Of a DNA stretch of 64,000 nt, positions 25,755-33,185 are shown piece by piece. Numbering within the stretch: the first letter of the stretch is position 1; each line of letters starts with the position of its first letter. Source of the DNA: Nocardia vermiculata NBRC 100427 (GTDB lineage: Bacteria > Actinomycetota > Actinomycetes > Mycobacteriales > Mycobacteriaceae); contig NZ_BDCA01000011.1 in assembly GCF_001613265.1 (NCBI RefSeq), positions 78,704 through 142,703 on the forward strand, given 5' to 3'. Under the pieces are notes generated by a model. It was given only the letters and a program-made list of their open reading frames with translations. It had not been told where the DNA came from and searched no databases. Made by a program: the position numbers and the translations under genes.

Positions 25755-26327
25755 TCAGGCCGAGGCCGGGATCACCGACACGACCTTGTCTGCCAGCCGT
25801 TTCGCTATCTCGCAGGAATCTGTATCACCGGTCTTCCGACGGGATGCGGGATTGTCGATCGAAAACTGCAGGCTGCCACCTTTGAGTTCAAGGTTGAGCA
25901 GGCAGTCGTGCTGGATATCAGTGGCCTCGCTGTCGTGATACGTCACTGCCGCCCGCCCACCGATGGTGAGCTCCTCAGCGATCTTCCATTCGGCATTCTC
26001 TCGGATCATCGGCAAGGTGATGTTCGTGGTTCGAATGGATGTCGCGTAGCCGTCGGACTGCACCCAACCGCAGCCACGCCACTGTGTCCCCGCATTCCCG
26101 TCGGAATCAGCTTTGTTCTGGCCATGCAGTTCTTCGGAGTCCAGAATCGGCTGCATCGCGCCGGAGCAGGGATCGAAGGCGGTCGGTGCTGGTGGAAGCA
26201 TGGTCGATGTCGCGGTATCCGCACTCGCCGATGGATCCCCATCGGTATCGGACCCACACCCCGCCAGCACCAAACCCGCTGCCGCCGTGCCTGCCAGTAC
26301 TCGGCTGATACGCCCCCAACGACTCAC
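25755..26327 (-). CDS. DUF3558-family lipoprotein
   Basis: A 190-residue lipoprotein. A signal peptide with the lipobox LVLAGC (Cys near residue 22) leads to a Ser/Thr/Asp linker and a domain with DPCSGA, GCGW, and later DCLL and DSCEIAK, the Cys-containing pattern of DUF3558 (also seen in mycobacterial Lpq proteins). It should be anchored outside the membrane. Start GTG 26327 has GGAGGT upstream and gives a normal signal peptide; the longer frame to 26393 is less likely. It heads the EspG/ESX-substrate set and may be transcribed with it. Confidence 0.85.
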   Translation of the reverse strand: MSRWGRISRVLAGTAAAGLVLAGCGSDTDGDPSASADTATSTMLPPAPTAFDPCSGAMQPILDSEELHGQNKADSDGNAGTQWRGCGWVQSDGYATSIRTTNITLPMIRENAEWKIAEELTIGGRAAVTYHDSEATDIQHDCLLNLELKGGSLQFSIDNPASRRKTGDTDSCEIAKRLADKVVSVIPASA

Positions 26328-26594
26328 GCGGACCTCCACCCCCGGTCCGCCTCGGTCATCATGATCGGGGCCCGGACCGGTCCTCGCCCCCAATGAAACT
26401 CGAGATGACGATACCGACGTGGCGGCGCCGTCCGCAAGAACGTGACACGGCGCTCATCTCGCACAATGCCTTGTTCAACCCGACTGCCGGGGCCGCCGCA
26501 CGGTCGGGTGACGGTTCCCACCCGTCGCACGAACGACCTGGTAGTCCCCCAGCGCCCGCTCTGGGAAGCGCTAGGGAGGCCGAACGCCGGAGGT

Positions 26595-27100
26595 TACCGA
26601 GTCACCGTCAGCACCGAGTGAACTGACCGTCCGCGACGCCCTTGGTGAACGCATCCCACTCGTCTGAGTCATAGGTCAGACGAGTCGTTCCGGAACTGAC
26701 GACAGCGCCGCCGTCGCTATGCACTGTCACCGAGACGTCTACTCCGGCCGCACCGGTAGTACGCGACAACGCGAGATCCAGAAGTGTCGACCACTCGGTG
26801 GCAGGCATGGTGATGATCGGCTGTTCCGCCTCGGGGCCAAGGTACTTGCTGTCACGCACTTGGATCAGCTCGCCGACGGATCGGACCTCCACACAACTGT
26901 TGGCATCCTTGCTGAACGTGGACTTGAACCATGAAGTTTCGGACAAGTCAGTGCTGTTCACGCTCACACCCCTCCATCGCTAGGCGACCAACTGTACCGA
27001 GTCACCGTCAGCACCGAGTGAACTGACCGTCCGCCACGCCCTTGGTGAACGCATCCCACTCGTCCGAGTCATAACTCAGGCGAGTCGTCCCAGCGGCGAT
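26595..27100. repeat. 400-bp-offset duplication of the DUF397 3' ends
   Basis: The sequence from 26595 and that from 26995 are almost identical for at least 65 bp (one difference) at an offset of exactly 400 bp, including 13 bp past each stop codon, and stay similar through the genes. This indicates a tandem duplication. Confidence 0.75.
26608..26967 (-). CDS. DUF397 protein, copy 2
   Basis: A 119-residue DUF397 protein with the family pattern WFKSTFSKDANSCVEV, QVRDSKYLGPEAEQPII and the C-terminal EWDAFTKGVADGQF. DUF397 proteins usually sit beside Scr1/WhiJ-type HTH regulators and are thought to modulate them. It is a near copy of the gene at 27008-27343, with the same 400-bp spacing even beyond the stop codon. 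GTG 26967 or GTG 26961 may be the start; GGAGGGG fits the second better. Confidence 0.88.
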   Translation of the reverse strand: MSVNSTDLSETSWFKSTFSKDANSCVEVRSVGELIQVRDSKYLGPEAEQPIITMPATEWSTLLDLALSRTTGAAGVDVSVTVHSDGGAVVSSGTTRLTYDSDEWDAFTKGVADGQFTRC

Positions 27101-27343
27101 GACACCACCGCCGTCACCATTCACAGTCACCCAGACATCCGCCCCGGCTACACCCGACGTACGCGACAACACGAGATCCAGAAGTGTCGACCAATCGGCA
27201 GCAGGAACGGTGATGATCGGCTGTTCCGATTCAGGACCGGAGTACTTACTGTCGCGGATGAGCACTGCCTCATGCCGGTTGGCGACCTCTACGCACGTCT
27301 TGTCTGCGCCGCTGAAACTCGATTTGAACCAGGTGGTGCTCAT
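27008..27343 (-). CDS. DUF397 protein, copy 1
   Basis: A 111-residue DUF397 protein: WFKSSFSGADKTCVEVAN, LIRDSKYSGPESEQPII and the same last 21 residues as the neighbouring copy. It starts 4 bp after the stop of the Scr1-type regulator gene, so it is the direct partner in that operon. The two copies differ most at their N-termini and in the middle, suggesting divergence after duplication. Confidence 0.9.
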   Translation of the reverse strand: MSTTWFKSSFSGADKTCVEVANRHEAVLIRDSKYSGPESEQPIITVPAADWSTLLDLVLSRTSGVAGADVWVTVNGDGGGVIAAGTTRLSYDSDEWDAFTKGVADGQFTRC

Positions 27344-27347
27344 GTTG

Positions 27348-28214
27348 TCAGAGTAATCGCCCCGCGATCCGGTCGATCAGCGCCGCTGAGGCGTCTCGAT
27401 CCAAGGCGATCGACCACACTCGCGAGTACAGGTAGTCCAGGGCATCGACTTGCCGCTGGTCTGAGCTGAGTTGGCCATGGATCGCCGTTTCGAGCCACCC
27501 CACCGCAGGTAGTCGGGAATTGTCGAACTCCAGCAGGTGAAATGTCGCCGCGTTGAGGCCGGCCATCGATCCTTGGGCATCGAAAGGCACCACCCGTAGG
27601 TCCAGGTTCGCCGGGTGCCGCTCGATCATGTGAAGAAGATGTTGCAACTGCGCTTGTTGTACGGCCGGGCCACCGACTTCTTGCATCAGGGCTGCCTGGC
27701 CAACGATAACCGAGAACTCGAGCGCGTCAGCCCCCTCGAGGCGACGCTGACGCTGCAGGCGAGCACGAACACGCTGGTTGGCTTCGGTCGGACGACCGGT
27801 CGCGCCCACAGACGAAACCAGAGCTCGCACATAGTCTTCCGTCTGAAGCAAGCCCGGGACGACACCGTTGTCGACACTGCGGATACGGCAAGCACCATCT
27901 TCGAGCCCGTAGAACCTGCTCTGTTCGTCGTCGAACAACGCCGAGTACTCGTCCCACCACCCCTTCCCCTTCGCCAGCTCGCGGAGCGCCATCAGTTCGC
28001 GCTGTTCGTCGGGTTCGAACTCGAGCAGATCCAGCAACGGCCGCAACTTCTCCTCGGTCAACACCCCTTGGAAGTGCGTGACCTGGGACCAGTACGCGGC
28101 ACTGATCCCAAGCGCCCTCTGAATCTTCGTTGCTGTCACGCCAAGAGTCTTGCTCTGCTCCCGAATGCGCAGCATGAGTTCCCATCCCGCCACCGTGGGC
28201 GATGTACGGCTCAT
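27348..28214 (-). CDS. XRE-family regulator with DUF5753/Scr1 domain
   Basis: A 288-residue regulator. Residues 8-75 hold the helix-turn-helix (ELMLRIREQSKTLGVTATKIQRALGISAAYWSQVT). Residues 95-280 are the Scr1/DUF5753 domain, with GLEDGACRIRSVDNGVVPGLLQTEDYVRAL, RQRRL, PALVG-like VIVGQAAL, LLHMIERHPANLDLRVVPFD and FDNSRLPAVGWLE. The ATG at 28214 has GGAAGGGATGGG upstream. It forms an operon with two DUF397 genes, the standard pairing seen around development-linked regulators (WhiJ/BldB-like sets) in Streptomyces. Target unknown. Confidence 0.92.
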   Translation of the reverse strand: MSRTSPTVAGWELMLRIREQSKTLGVTATKIQRALGISAAYWSQVTHFQGVLTEEKLRPLLDLLEFEPDEQRELMALRELAKGKGWWDEYSALFDDEQSRFYGLEDGACRIRSVDNGVVPGLLQTEDYVRALVSSVGATGRPTEANQRVRARLQRQRRLEGADALEFSVIVGQAALMQEVGGPAVQQAQLQHLLHMIERHPANLDLRVVPFDAQGSMAGLNAATFHLLEFDNSRLPAVGWLETAIHGQLSSDQRQVDALDYLYSRVWSIALDRDASAALIDRIAGRLL

Positions 28215-28685
28215 CCCATCCCTTCCCGCCTCATCCGATACGTCAAAGATAACACCTACTTGCAGACTGAATTTAAGTAACGTACGGTTTCGGGTGTTCG
28301 GGGTCACAGTCTTCCAAGTTCGATCCATACCGGTGGGAGTGGGTTGCGGTGGCAGTGCAGATCATTTCGACCTCTTCGAAGTGGCGATGGAACACCTCAA
28401 GATGCGAGGCCGGCTTGCCGGGCCCGTGGGCTGCACCGCCCCTACCTGGGCACAGGTTATCCAAGCACCATCCGCCGCGTTGCTTTACACCGAAATAGCC
28501 AGCCACCCAACACGTTTGGCGCCATAAATGGGATCACGCCAGGCCAAACCCTTCGGGTTCGCGATGAGCCACTACTGGTCCGAAATACCCAATAGCCCAA
28601 CCAGTCCGGACGACGGCCGACACCGAACCGACAGCTCGGCACGGATTCCCGCCAACGGTGCGGGAAACAAACAGAGGGGACTCTC
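28215..28685. other. 470-bp gap between divergent Scr1 and short-gene operons
   Basis: No gene is supported here. It must hold the divergent promoters. Around 28250-28290 it is AT-rich; on the minus strand TTAAAT, an 18-bp spacer and TTATCT are a weak promoter candidate. The 8-bp word CCGAAATA occurs at about 28490 and 28579, in each case near an AGCC- and CCAAC-rich stretch, a weak repeat. Confidence 0.4.
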
Positions 28686-28796
28686 ATGACCAGTTGTGAT
28701 TGGTGCCTGCTGCTTCTGATCTGCAATCTGACCGGGCTTACGTTGGCGCTGCTCCGGCTGCCGCTCAATGGCGAGCGGCGCCGGGACCGGCGATGA
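28686..28796 (+). CDS. 36-residue single-span membrane peptide
   Basis: A 36-codon gene: MTSCDW, a hydrophobic stretch of about 20 residues (CLLLLICNLTGLTLALLRL), then a very basic tail (RRRDRR). AGAGGGG is well placed before the ATG. Its stop overlaps the next ATG (ATGA), which argues that both are real and coupled. It would sit in the membrane with the basic tail inside. Function unknown. Confidence 0.55.
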   Translation: MTSCDWCLLLLICNLTGLTLALLRLPLNGERRRDRR

Positions 28797-29095
28797 GGGG
28801 CGATCGCCCGATTGCGCTGGGCTTTACCCATCCGGATGCGGATGTGTCGGAGTGGGATCTCGCGCAACTGCGGCGACTGGCACGGCACCTCGGGTACAGG
28901 CTGGTGTGGCCGCCGGAGACGAGCCGGATACCGCTCGTCGACCAGGTCCGCGCGACCGGAGCCGAGGCCGTGATCGCACCGTCGACCGACCACATCGGGC
29001 CCGTCACCCTGCAAGCGGTGATGTGCGTTGCCGACGTCGAAACCGTCCGACCACGACTGTCCTTCGCTCGCTGGGCGAACGGAACTCGACCCTGA
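28793..29095 (+). CDS. Conserved-looking hypothetical protein, 100 residues
   Basis: Starts at an ATG overlapping the stop of the 36-residue gene. The layout ALGFTHPDADVSEWDLAQLRRLARHLGYRLVW and VRATGAEAVIAPSTDHIG recalls the resolvase N-terminal fold (strand, LRRLA helix, then GAEAVI), but no catalytic Ser is visible. I do not assign a recombinase function. Part of the short-gene operon after the Scr1 promoter. Confidence 0.55.
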   Translation: MRGDRPIALGFTHPDADVSEWDLAQLRRLARHLGYRLVWPPETSRIPLVDQVRATGAEAVIAPSTDHIGPVTLQAVMCVADVETVRPRLSFARWANGTRP

Positions 29096-29169
29096 ACTTT
29101 CCAGTACACCGACGGCCACATCGGCCGGTCGGAGCGAATTCGTTCTCGTCCACCATGAATCGAGGTTCG

Positions 29170-29622
29170 ATGAGTGTGTCCCGTCCGGTCGACAGCGATA
29201 TGAACGCTGTATTCAACTACTACCGAAAGCACCGTGGCCTGCCCGTATCAATCGATCCTTGCTCGGGTCAGTTGGTCGTGAAAACTGGTGCCATAGCGGC
29301 GATTACCATGCCCGACACGCTCGGCGAGCGGGTGTCGACTTCCCTGAGTGCGGTAGGTACCGAAGCCGGGCCGATCATTCTGCATATCCGCAGTCGGCGG
29401 TGGACGTTCCTGCTGGAGCCGGACATCGCGTTCGAGGACTATGCACTGTACGCCGAGATGTATTGCCGTTCAGTCACTGTCGCACCGCTCGGAGCCAGTG
29501 TGGCACTGCCCTTTCCGAATGATCCGGGCGACAGATATCGCCGCTGGAAGCAACTGCCGCTGGGGAGCTTCCGTCCATCCGCCGCACTGGTGCTCGAGCA
29601 CGTCCGGAACGAGGTGGTCTGA
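29170..29622 (+). CDS. Hypothetical protein, 150 residues
   Basis: Begins MSVSRPVDSDMNAVFNYYRKHRG with GAGG shortly upstream; ATG 29155 in the same frame is an alternative without an RBS. The protein contains QLVVKTGAIAAITMP, GPIILHIRSRRWTFLLEPD and ends with a helix (SAALVLEHVRNEVV). Such small proteins with WTFL-like cores recur in Nocardia accessory regions. No family or function recognised. It is followed 2 bp later by a membrane-protein gene. Confidence 0.6.
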   Translation: MSVSRPVDSDMNAVFNYYRKHRGLPVSIDPCSGQLVVKTGAIAAITMPDTLGERVSTSLSAVGTEAGPIILHIRSRRWTFLLEPDIAFEDYALYAEMYCRSVTVAPLGASVALPFPNDPGDRYRRWKQLPLGSFRPSAALVLEHVRNEVV

Positions 29623-29624
29623 CC

Positions 29625-29897
29625 ATGTTCGCGATCGTGACTGCACTGATGGGGGCCGTCTGCTGCGTATTCATCGGCATTGGATGCTGGTGGCCACCGC
29701 GTGAGCCGGGATTGACCGTTGCCGGTGTCCAACGCCGACTAGCATTCGAAAGTTACTGCCGCCGACTCGAATCCCAATGGCCCGCACGCACCGGCGCCGA
29801 ATCCGACCACGACCTGGTCCTGACCCGGCTGCACACGATGGCCGCCACCGACGCTCAGCGGGCACAGGGATACCGGCACAATGCCATTCACCGCTGA
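29625..29897 (+). CDS. Small membrane-anchored hypothetical protein
   Basis: A 90-residue protein with one N-terminal membrane span (IVTALMGAVCCVFIGIGCWW) and a soluble helical part (VQRRLAFESYCRRLESQW). It starts 3 bp after the previous stop and overlaps the following hydrolase gene by 17 bp, so it belongs to the same operon. Function unknown. Confidence 0.6.
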   Translation: MFAIVTALMGAVCCVFIGIGCWWPPREPGLTVAGVQRRLAFESYCRRLESQWPARTGAESDHDLVLTRLHTMAATDAQRAQGYRHNAIHR

Positions 29898-30468
29898 TCC
29901 CACCGTGGTGATCGTGCCCGGACTGCGCACCCACGCCCCGGACCACTGGCAGACCAGACTCGCCGCAGAGCTCCCCCGAGTACGCATCGTGCCGCCACCC
30001 GACCCGGACGCACTGAGCCTGGCGGCCCGAGTCGCGGCTCTCGACCGGGTGCTATCAGCGGTGGACAGTCCGGTGGTACTCGTCGCCCACAGCGCCGGAG
30101 TGATCATCACCGCGCACTGGGCTCGACAACCATCCAGAACGATCCACAGTGCACTGCTGGCAACCCCGCCCGATATCGAAACTCTGCTTCCCCCAGGCTA
30201 TCCGACGACAGCCGAGTTGAACGGAACCGGTTGGATCCCGATTCCGCGCCGCCGCTTACCGTTCCCGAGCATCGTCGCCGCCAGCACCACCGACCCACTG
30301 GCCTCGCCGTCACGAGTCACCGAGTTCGCCGAGGGATGGGGAAGCCTACTGATCGAACTCGGCGACGTCGGCCACCTCAACCTAGCCTCCGGATTCGGAC
30401 CCTGGGCTCGGGCACACGAGCTACTCGACGCCACAATCGAGCTCGGCAGTTCGTCGACCCACACGTGA
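29881..30468 (+). CDS. RBBP9/YdeN-type alpha/beta hydrolase
   Basis: A 195-residue serine hydrolase of the RBBP9/YdeN family. VVIVPGLRTHAPDHWQTRL near the N-terminus and the nucleophile VAHSAGVI (Ser near residue 71) are diagnostic; ASTTDPLASP gives the Asp and GDVGHLN the His. Members are small esterase-like enzymes of unclear substrate. It is the last gene of the short-gene operon and is followed within 20 bp by the left end of the IS982-like element. Confidence 0.85.
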   Translation: MPFTADPTVVIVPGLRTHAPDHWQTRLAAELPRVRIVPPPDPDALSLAARVAALDRVLSAVDSPVVLVAHSAGVIITAHWARQPSRTIHSALLATPPDIETLLPPGYPTTAELNGTGWIPIPRRRLPFPSIVAASTTDPLASPSRVTEFAEGWGSLLIELGDVGHLNLASGFGPWARAHELLDATIELGSSSTHT

Positions 30469-30588
30469 CATGCCACCACCCGCCGCTAGACGAGTAATTC
30501 CCAGGGGTGATCCTGGCTTGGTGCGGCCTGGTGCTTGTAAATATCAAGCCGGCCTGCGGCACGCCGCGCTCAGGGGCCTACTCACCCG

Positions 30589-30879
30589 TCAGGCGAAGCG
30601 CACCGTTAGCCTCTCGTCCACCGGGTTCGACGCATCCCGCTCGGCTGCTTCGGTCAGCACGGAGGCGATCGCTTCAAACGCTTCAACACCCATCAGCTCC
30701 CGGCTGACCCCGGAGCTTTCCCAGACGATCTCGACCGGGCGTTCGACGTCCGTGGTCAGGCGGTCCCACAGGGCGTCCAGGTTGTGCCCGTAGTACGGAC
30801 CGAAGTCCAGGGGTCCCGACAGAGCGTTGTGCAGGTCCGCATGGGTTCGGATCTGTGTCCCGTCGATGGTGGCGCGCAT
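30589..30879 (-). CDS. Barstar-family protein (ribonuclease inhibitor-like)
   Basis: A 96-residue barstar-fold protein: MRATIDGTQIRTHADLHNALSG, FGPYYGHNLDALWDRLTTDV (the conserved YYG-NLDALWD-L core) and ELMGVEAFEAIASVLTEA. Barstars block barnase-type RNases or related toxins. The ATG at 30879 has GGAAG upstream; longer frames are not conserved-looking. No barnase-like toxin gene is adjacent. It lies within the inverted repeats of the IS982-like element, so it may be a mobile orphan antitoxin. Confidence 0.88.
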   Translation of the reverse strand: MRATIDGTQIRTHADLHNALSGPLDFGPYYGHNLDALWDRLTTDVERPVEIVWESSGVSRELMGVEAFEAIASVLTEAAERDASNPVDERLTVRFA

Positions 30880-30967
30880 GGTCTCGCTTCCAGTTCGACA
30901 GTGGGTAGAAGTAGAGGTAGTGGCTCGAAATAGGTTGGGCGGCAAGGTGTTGTGGCAAGAGGATTGA

Positions 30968-31016
30968 GCGAGGGTGTTCAAGATCGTGTTGTGACGAACG
31001 AAATCAACACCCTCGC
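30968..31016. repeat. Inverted repeat around the transposase start
   Basis: An 11-bp perfect inverted repeat (30968-30978 with 31006-31016) surrounds the GTG at 30991. In RNA it would put the start codon in a hairpin loop, a possible brake on transposase translation. Confidence 0.5.
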
Positions 31017-31176
31017 AACAGCACTCTATGTCAAGATCAGACGCCACGGCGGCAAAACCCCAGCCGGAGTCACCGTCCGCGTCCTGCAACGACTCCTCGC
31101 CCTCACCGCTGCGATCTGGCACAACGACAGGACCGGCGCACCTATACACCGATCACTCACCGCCTATGGTCACTGA
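30991..31176 (+). pseudogene. Internally deleted IS982-family transposase
   Basis: Sixty-one codons join the usual IS982 N-terminus (VTNEINTLATALYVKI) directly to the C-terminal end (RLLALTAAIWHND, HRSLTAYGH). The roughly 220 residues between, including all catalytic acidic residues, are missing but the frame is kept. The product cannot transpose by itself; the element would need a related transposase in trans. Confidence 0.75.
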
Positions 31177-31242
31177 CCCCTGGGAATTACTCGTGTAGAT
31201 GATCAGCGCTACTCCAGGAGAAGTACCTCCGGCCCCGAGCAT

Positions 31243-32118
31243 TCACCGGAGGTCTTCGATCACCTTCGCCAGGTCTGTCATCTGCTCCTCGTTGACCGAG
31301 TAATGGGTGATGGAGTATTCGTCGCGGTAACGCCGCAGGGTGTCGGCGATGCCGCGGGCCGACCCGTGGAGGAACCCGGGCAGGTGGCGCAGCTGCGCAT
31401 CGGAGAAGTCGGGCTGGAACATGCGGGGCAGTGTCAGATCGACCTCGCCGTGCCCCTCGACCGCTACCGCCTGCACCGTCAACCCCAGTTCGATATCGGC
31501 GAAACGTGGTCCGGCAGCGTCACGAACGAATTGGGCGCGGCGGCCGAGCGCGGCGTCGCCGATCTCGTCGGAGTCGATATCGGCACCGACGGGTATCCCG
31601 GCCAGCGATATGGTGTCGGCATGTTCGGCGGCCACCCGCAGGAGGCGGTCGCCGCCGCCGGCCACCAGTAGCGGAATGTCGTGATGCACCGGCGGTTGGT
31701 GATCGCCCGCGACCAGAGCCTTGGTGTCGACGATCAGGTCGCGCAGGTGCTCGATGCGCTGCCGGGCGCTCGGGAACGGCAGCCCCAGTGCCTCGAACTC
31801 GGGTTTCGCGAAATCCGGTCCGGCACCGAGCCCGAGCTCGAACCGCCCGTCCGTCAGTTGCGCCACGCTCGCGACATCGCGGGCCAGCCAAGCGGACCGA
31901 TAGAAGGCCCCGTCCAGCACCATGGTGCCGACGTGCACGCGATTCGTCGCCTCCGCCATCGTGATCAGCGCGGGGAACGGCGAAATCATGCCCAGATGAT
32001 CGGGCACCGTGATCACGTCGTAGCCCAGGTCCTCGGCCTGTTGCGCCTTCTTCCGCCACTCGGCACGCGAATCAGCGCCGCCGAGTCCGACAGAGAACCG
32101 AAACGGGCGCGGTGCCAT
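31243..32118 (-). CDS. LLM-class F420-dependent oxidoreductase
   Basis: A 291-residue luciferase-like monooxygenase-fold enzyme resembling the TIGR03621 F420 group: RFSVGLGGADSRAEWRKKAQQAEDLGYDVITVPDH, NRVHVGTMVLDGAFYRSAWLARDVASVAQLTDGRFELGLGAG. These carry the bulge and loop residues that bind deazaflavin. FbiB at the right end of the window shows the organism makes F420. Start ATG 32118 fits the conserved N-terminus. Substrate unknown. Confidence 0.87.
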   Translation of the reverse strand: MAPRPFRFSVGLGGADSRAEWRKKAQQAEDLGYDVITVPDHLGMISPFPALITMAEATNRVHVGTMVLDGAFYRSAWLARDVASVAQLTDGRFELGLGAGPDFAKPEFEALGLPFPSARQRIEHLRDLIVDTKALVAGDHQPPVHHDIPLLVAGGGDRLLRVAAEHADTISLAGIPVGADIDSDEIGDAALGRRAQFVRDAAGPRFADIELGLTVQAVAVEGHGEVDLTLPRMFQPDFSDAQLRHLPGFLHGSARGIADTLRRYRDEYSITHYSVNEEQMTDLAKVIEDLR

Positions 32119-32473
32119 ATTATTTCGATCTGCTTTCACTCCGTCGACGGTACGCACACCACTTGCACCGATCTTGCATGTTGCTTGCGCGCGTGACGAA
32201 CGCAGCGTGTGGAACACCAGATTCGACACGACTCAGCCCATGCTGCTCAATCATCGCCTGCTCAGCGAGATAGGTTTGCGTCCATTCCAGCGCTTCCTGA
32301 GCAATAGGCACCGGCGATTGGCCCATTATACGTCGCGAATACCGCTGTGCAGCAGCAAGATTGGCTGTACATTCCGGTGTTGCATCAGACCCCACTGTGC
32401 GACAGTGGTTTTCACACGCTAGTGTGAGCGTGCGCCGTTCAAGGGGGACGGTTGAAGTGGAGGGAAATCAAGA
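32119..32473. other. 355-bp intergenic region
   Basis: Lies between the divergent LLM and secreted-protein genes. A minus-strand frame (32120-32395, 91 codons) is open but has no recognisable family and weak coding character. I see no other structure than the presumed promoters. AGGGGGAC and GTGGAGGGAA before 32474 serve as ribosome-binding sequence. Confidence 0.4.
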
Positions 32474-33094
32474 ATGAAGGTCGGAAAGATCACTGCTGCC
32501 GTTTTCATGGCTGTTGCCGCGGTGGGTGTCACCGCAGCTACCGCCAATGGTCAGCCCGCTGTGGCGACCGAGCAGCCGGCCGTAGTGGCTTCGGGGGACG
32601 CGACCTCGGGTGTTGTGAACGGAATCAACTACAACACCACGGTCTCTCCGGTGGAGAAGACCATCACCTGGGCAGTCGACAGCGGTCGGTTCGAGGTTGC
32701 CTCGGACGGCTCTGCGGTGCTGCTGCAGGGCGACAACGGTCAGACGGTGGATCAGGTGTCGCTGCGATCCGAGGTGGCCGGACTGCCGGTCGAGTTGACA
32801 CCGGAGATCAGCCAGGACGGACGGAGCGTGCAGTTGGCGGCGTCGATGACTCCGCAGGACAGTGCGACGCTGCAGGATGTCGCTGACGCACAGGACATCA
32901 GCAGCTCCTACGACCGGCTCATGGTTCAGGTCAACAAGAACATGCCCGGAATCATCGTGGGCGCCGTGATCGGCGCGTTCGTTCCGTTCCTGTGGCTGGT
33001 GTCGATCCCGGCCGGTGCGCTCATCGGTGGATACGTGATGGGTGGCCAGCCGTTCCTGGACGCGGTGATCGCGTTCGCGACCGGTCAGCCCTGA
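32474..33094 (+). CDS. Secreted protein with C-terminal glycine-zipper segment
   Basis: A 206-residue exported protein typical of Nocardia (DUF8020-like). Signal peptide: MKVGKITAAVFMAVAAVGV to an ANG-QP or similar site near residue 27. The central beta-rich domain includes TTVSPVEKTITWAVDSGRFEV and VELTPEISQDGRSVQL. Near the C-terminus MPGIIVGAVIGAFVPFLWLVSIPAGALIGGYVMG is a hydrophobic Gly-zipper that may insert in a membrane. Function unknown. Confidence 0.75.
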   Translation: MKVGKITAAVFMAVAAVGVTAATANGQPAVATEQPAVVASGDATSGVVNGINYNTTVSPVEKTITWAVDSGRFEVASDGSAVLLQGDNGQTVDQVSLRSEVAGLPVELTPEISQDGRSVQLAASMTPQDSATLQDVADAQDISSSYDRLMVQVNKNMPGIIVGAVIGAFVPFLWLVSIPAGALIGGYVMGGQPFLDAVIAFATGQP

Positions 33095-33110
33095 TCTGAC
33101 GCCACAACCT

Positions 33111-33144
33111 CCTGTGGGCCCGCGAGCGATTGCGGGCCCACAGG
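33111..33144. terminator. Bidirectional hairpin between secreted protein and P450
   Basis: A perfect 13-bp stem (33111-33123 with 33132-33144), 8-nt loop, with an outer GACGCC/GGCGTC extension, between two convergent genes. Confidence 0.8.
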
Positions 33145-33185
33145 GGCGTCATCCGGTCGGCAGTCACCACTCGAACGTCGGTCTG

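Larger units (their letters stand above)
30490..31194. mobile_element. IS982-like derivative carrying a barstar gene
   Basis: Perfect 19-bp inverted repeats, ACGAGTAATTCCCAGGGGT at 30490-30508 and its complement at 31176-31194, bound 705 bp; the match extends about 4 bp outward with one mismatch. Inside are a barstar gene (minus strand) and a transposase gene of which only the first and last parts remain. The right repeat begins at the last base of the transposase stop codon, typical of a true IS end. No clear target duplication was seen. Confidence 0.75.

Noticed and set aside
28793..29095. Serine recombinase
   Set aside because: Fold pattern is vaguely similar, but there is no catalytic Ser or Arg signature.
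32120..32395. 91-codon minus-strand frame upstream of the LLM gene
   Set aside because: No family, no convincing RBS; kept only as a note in the intergenic entry.
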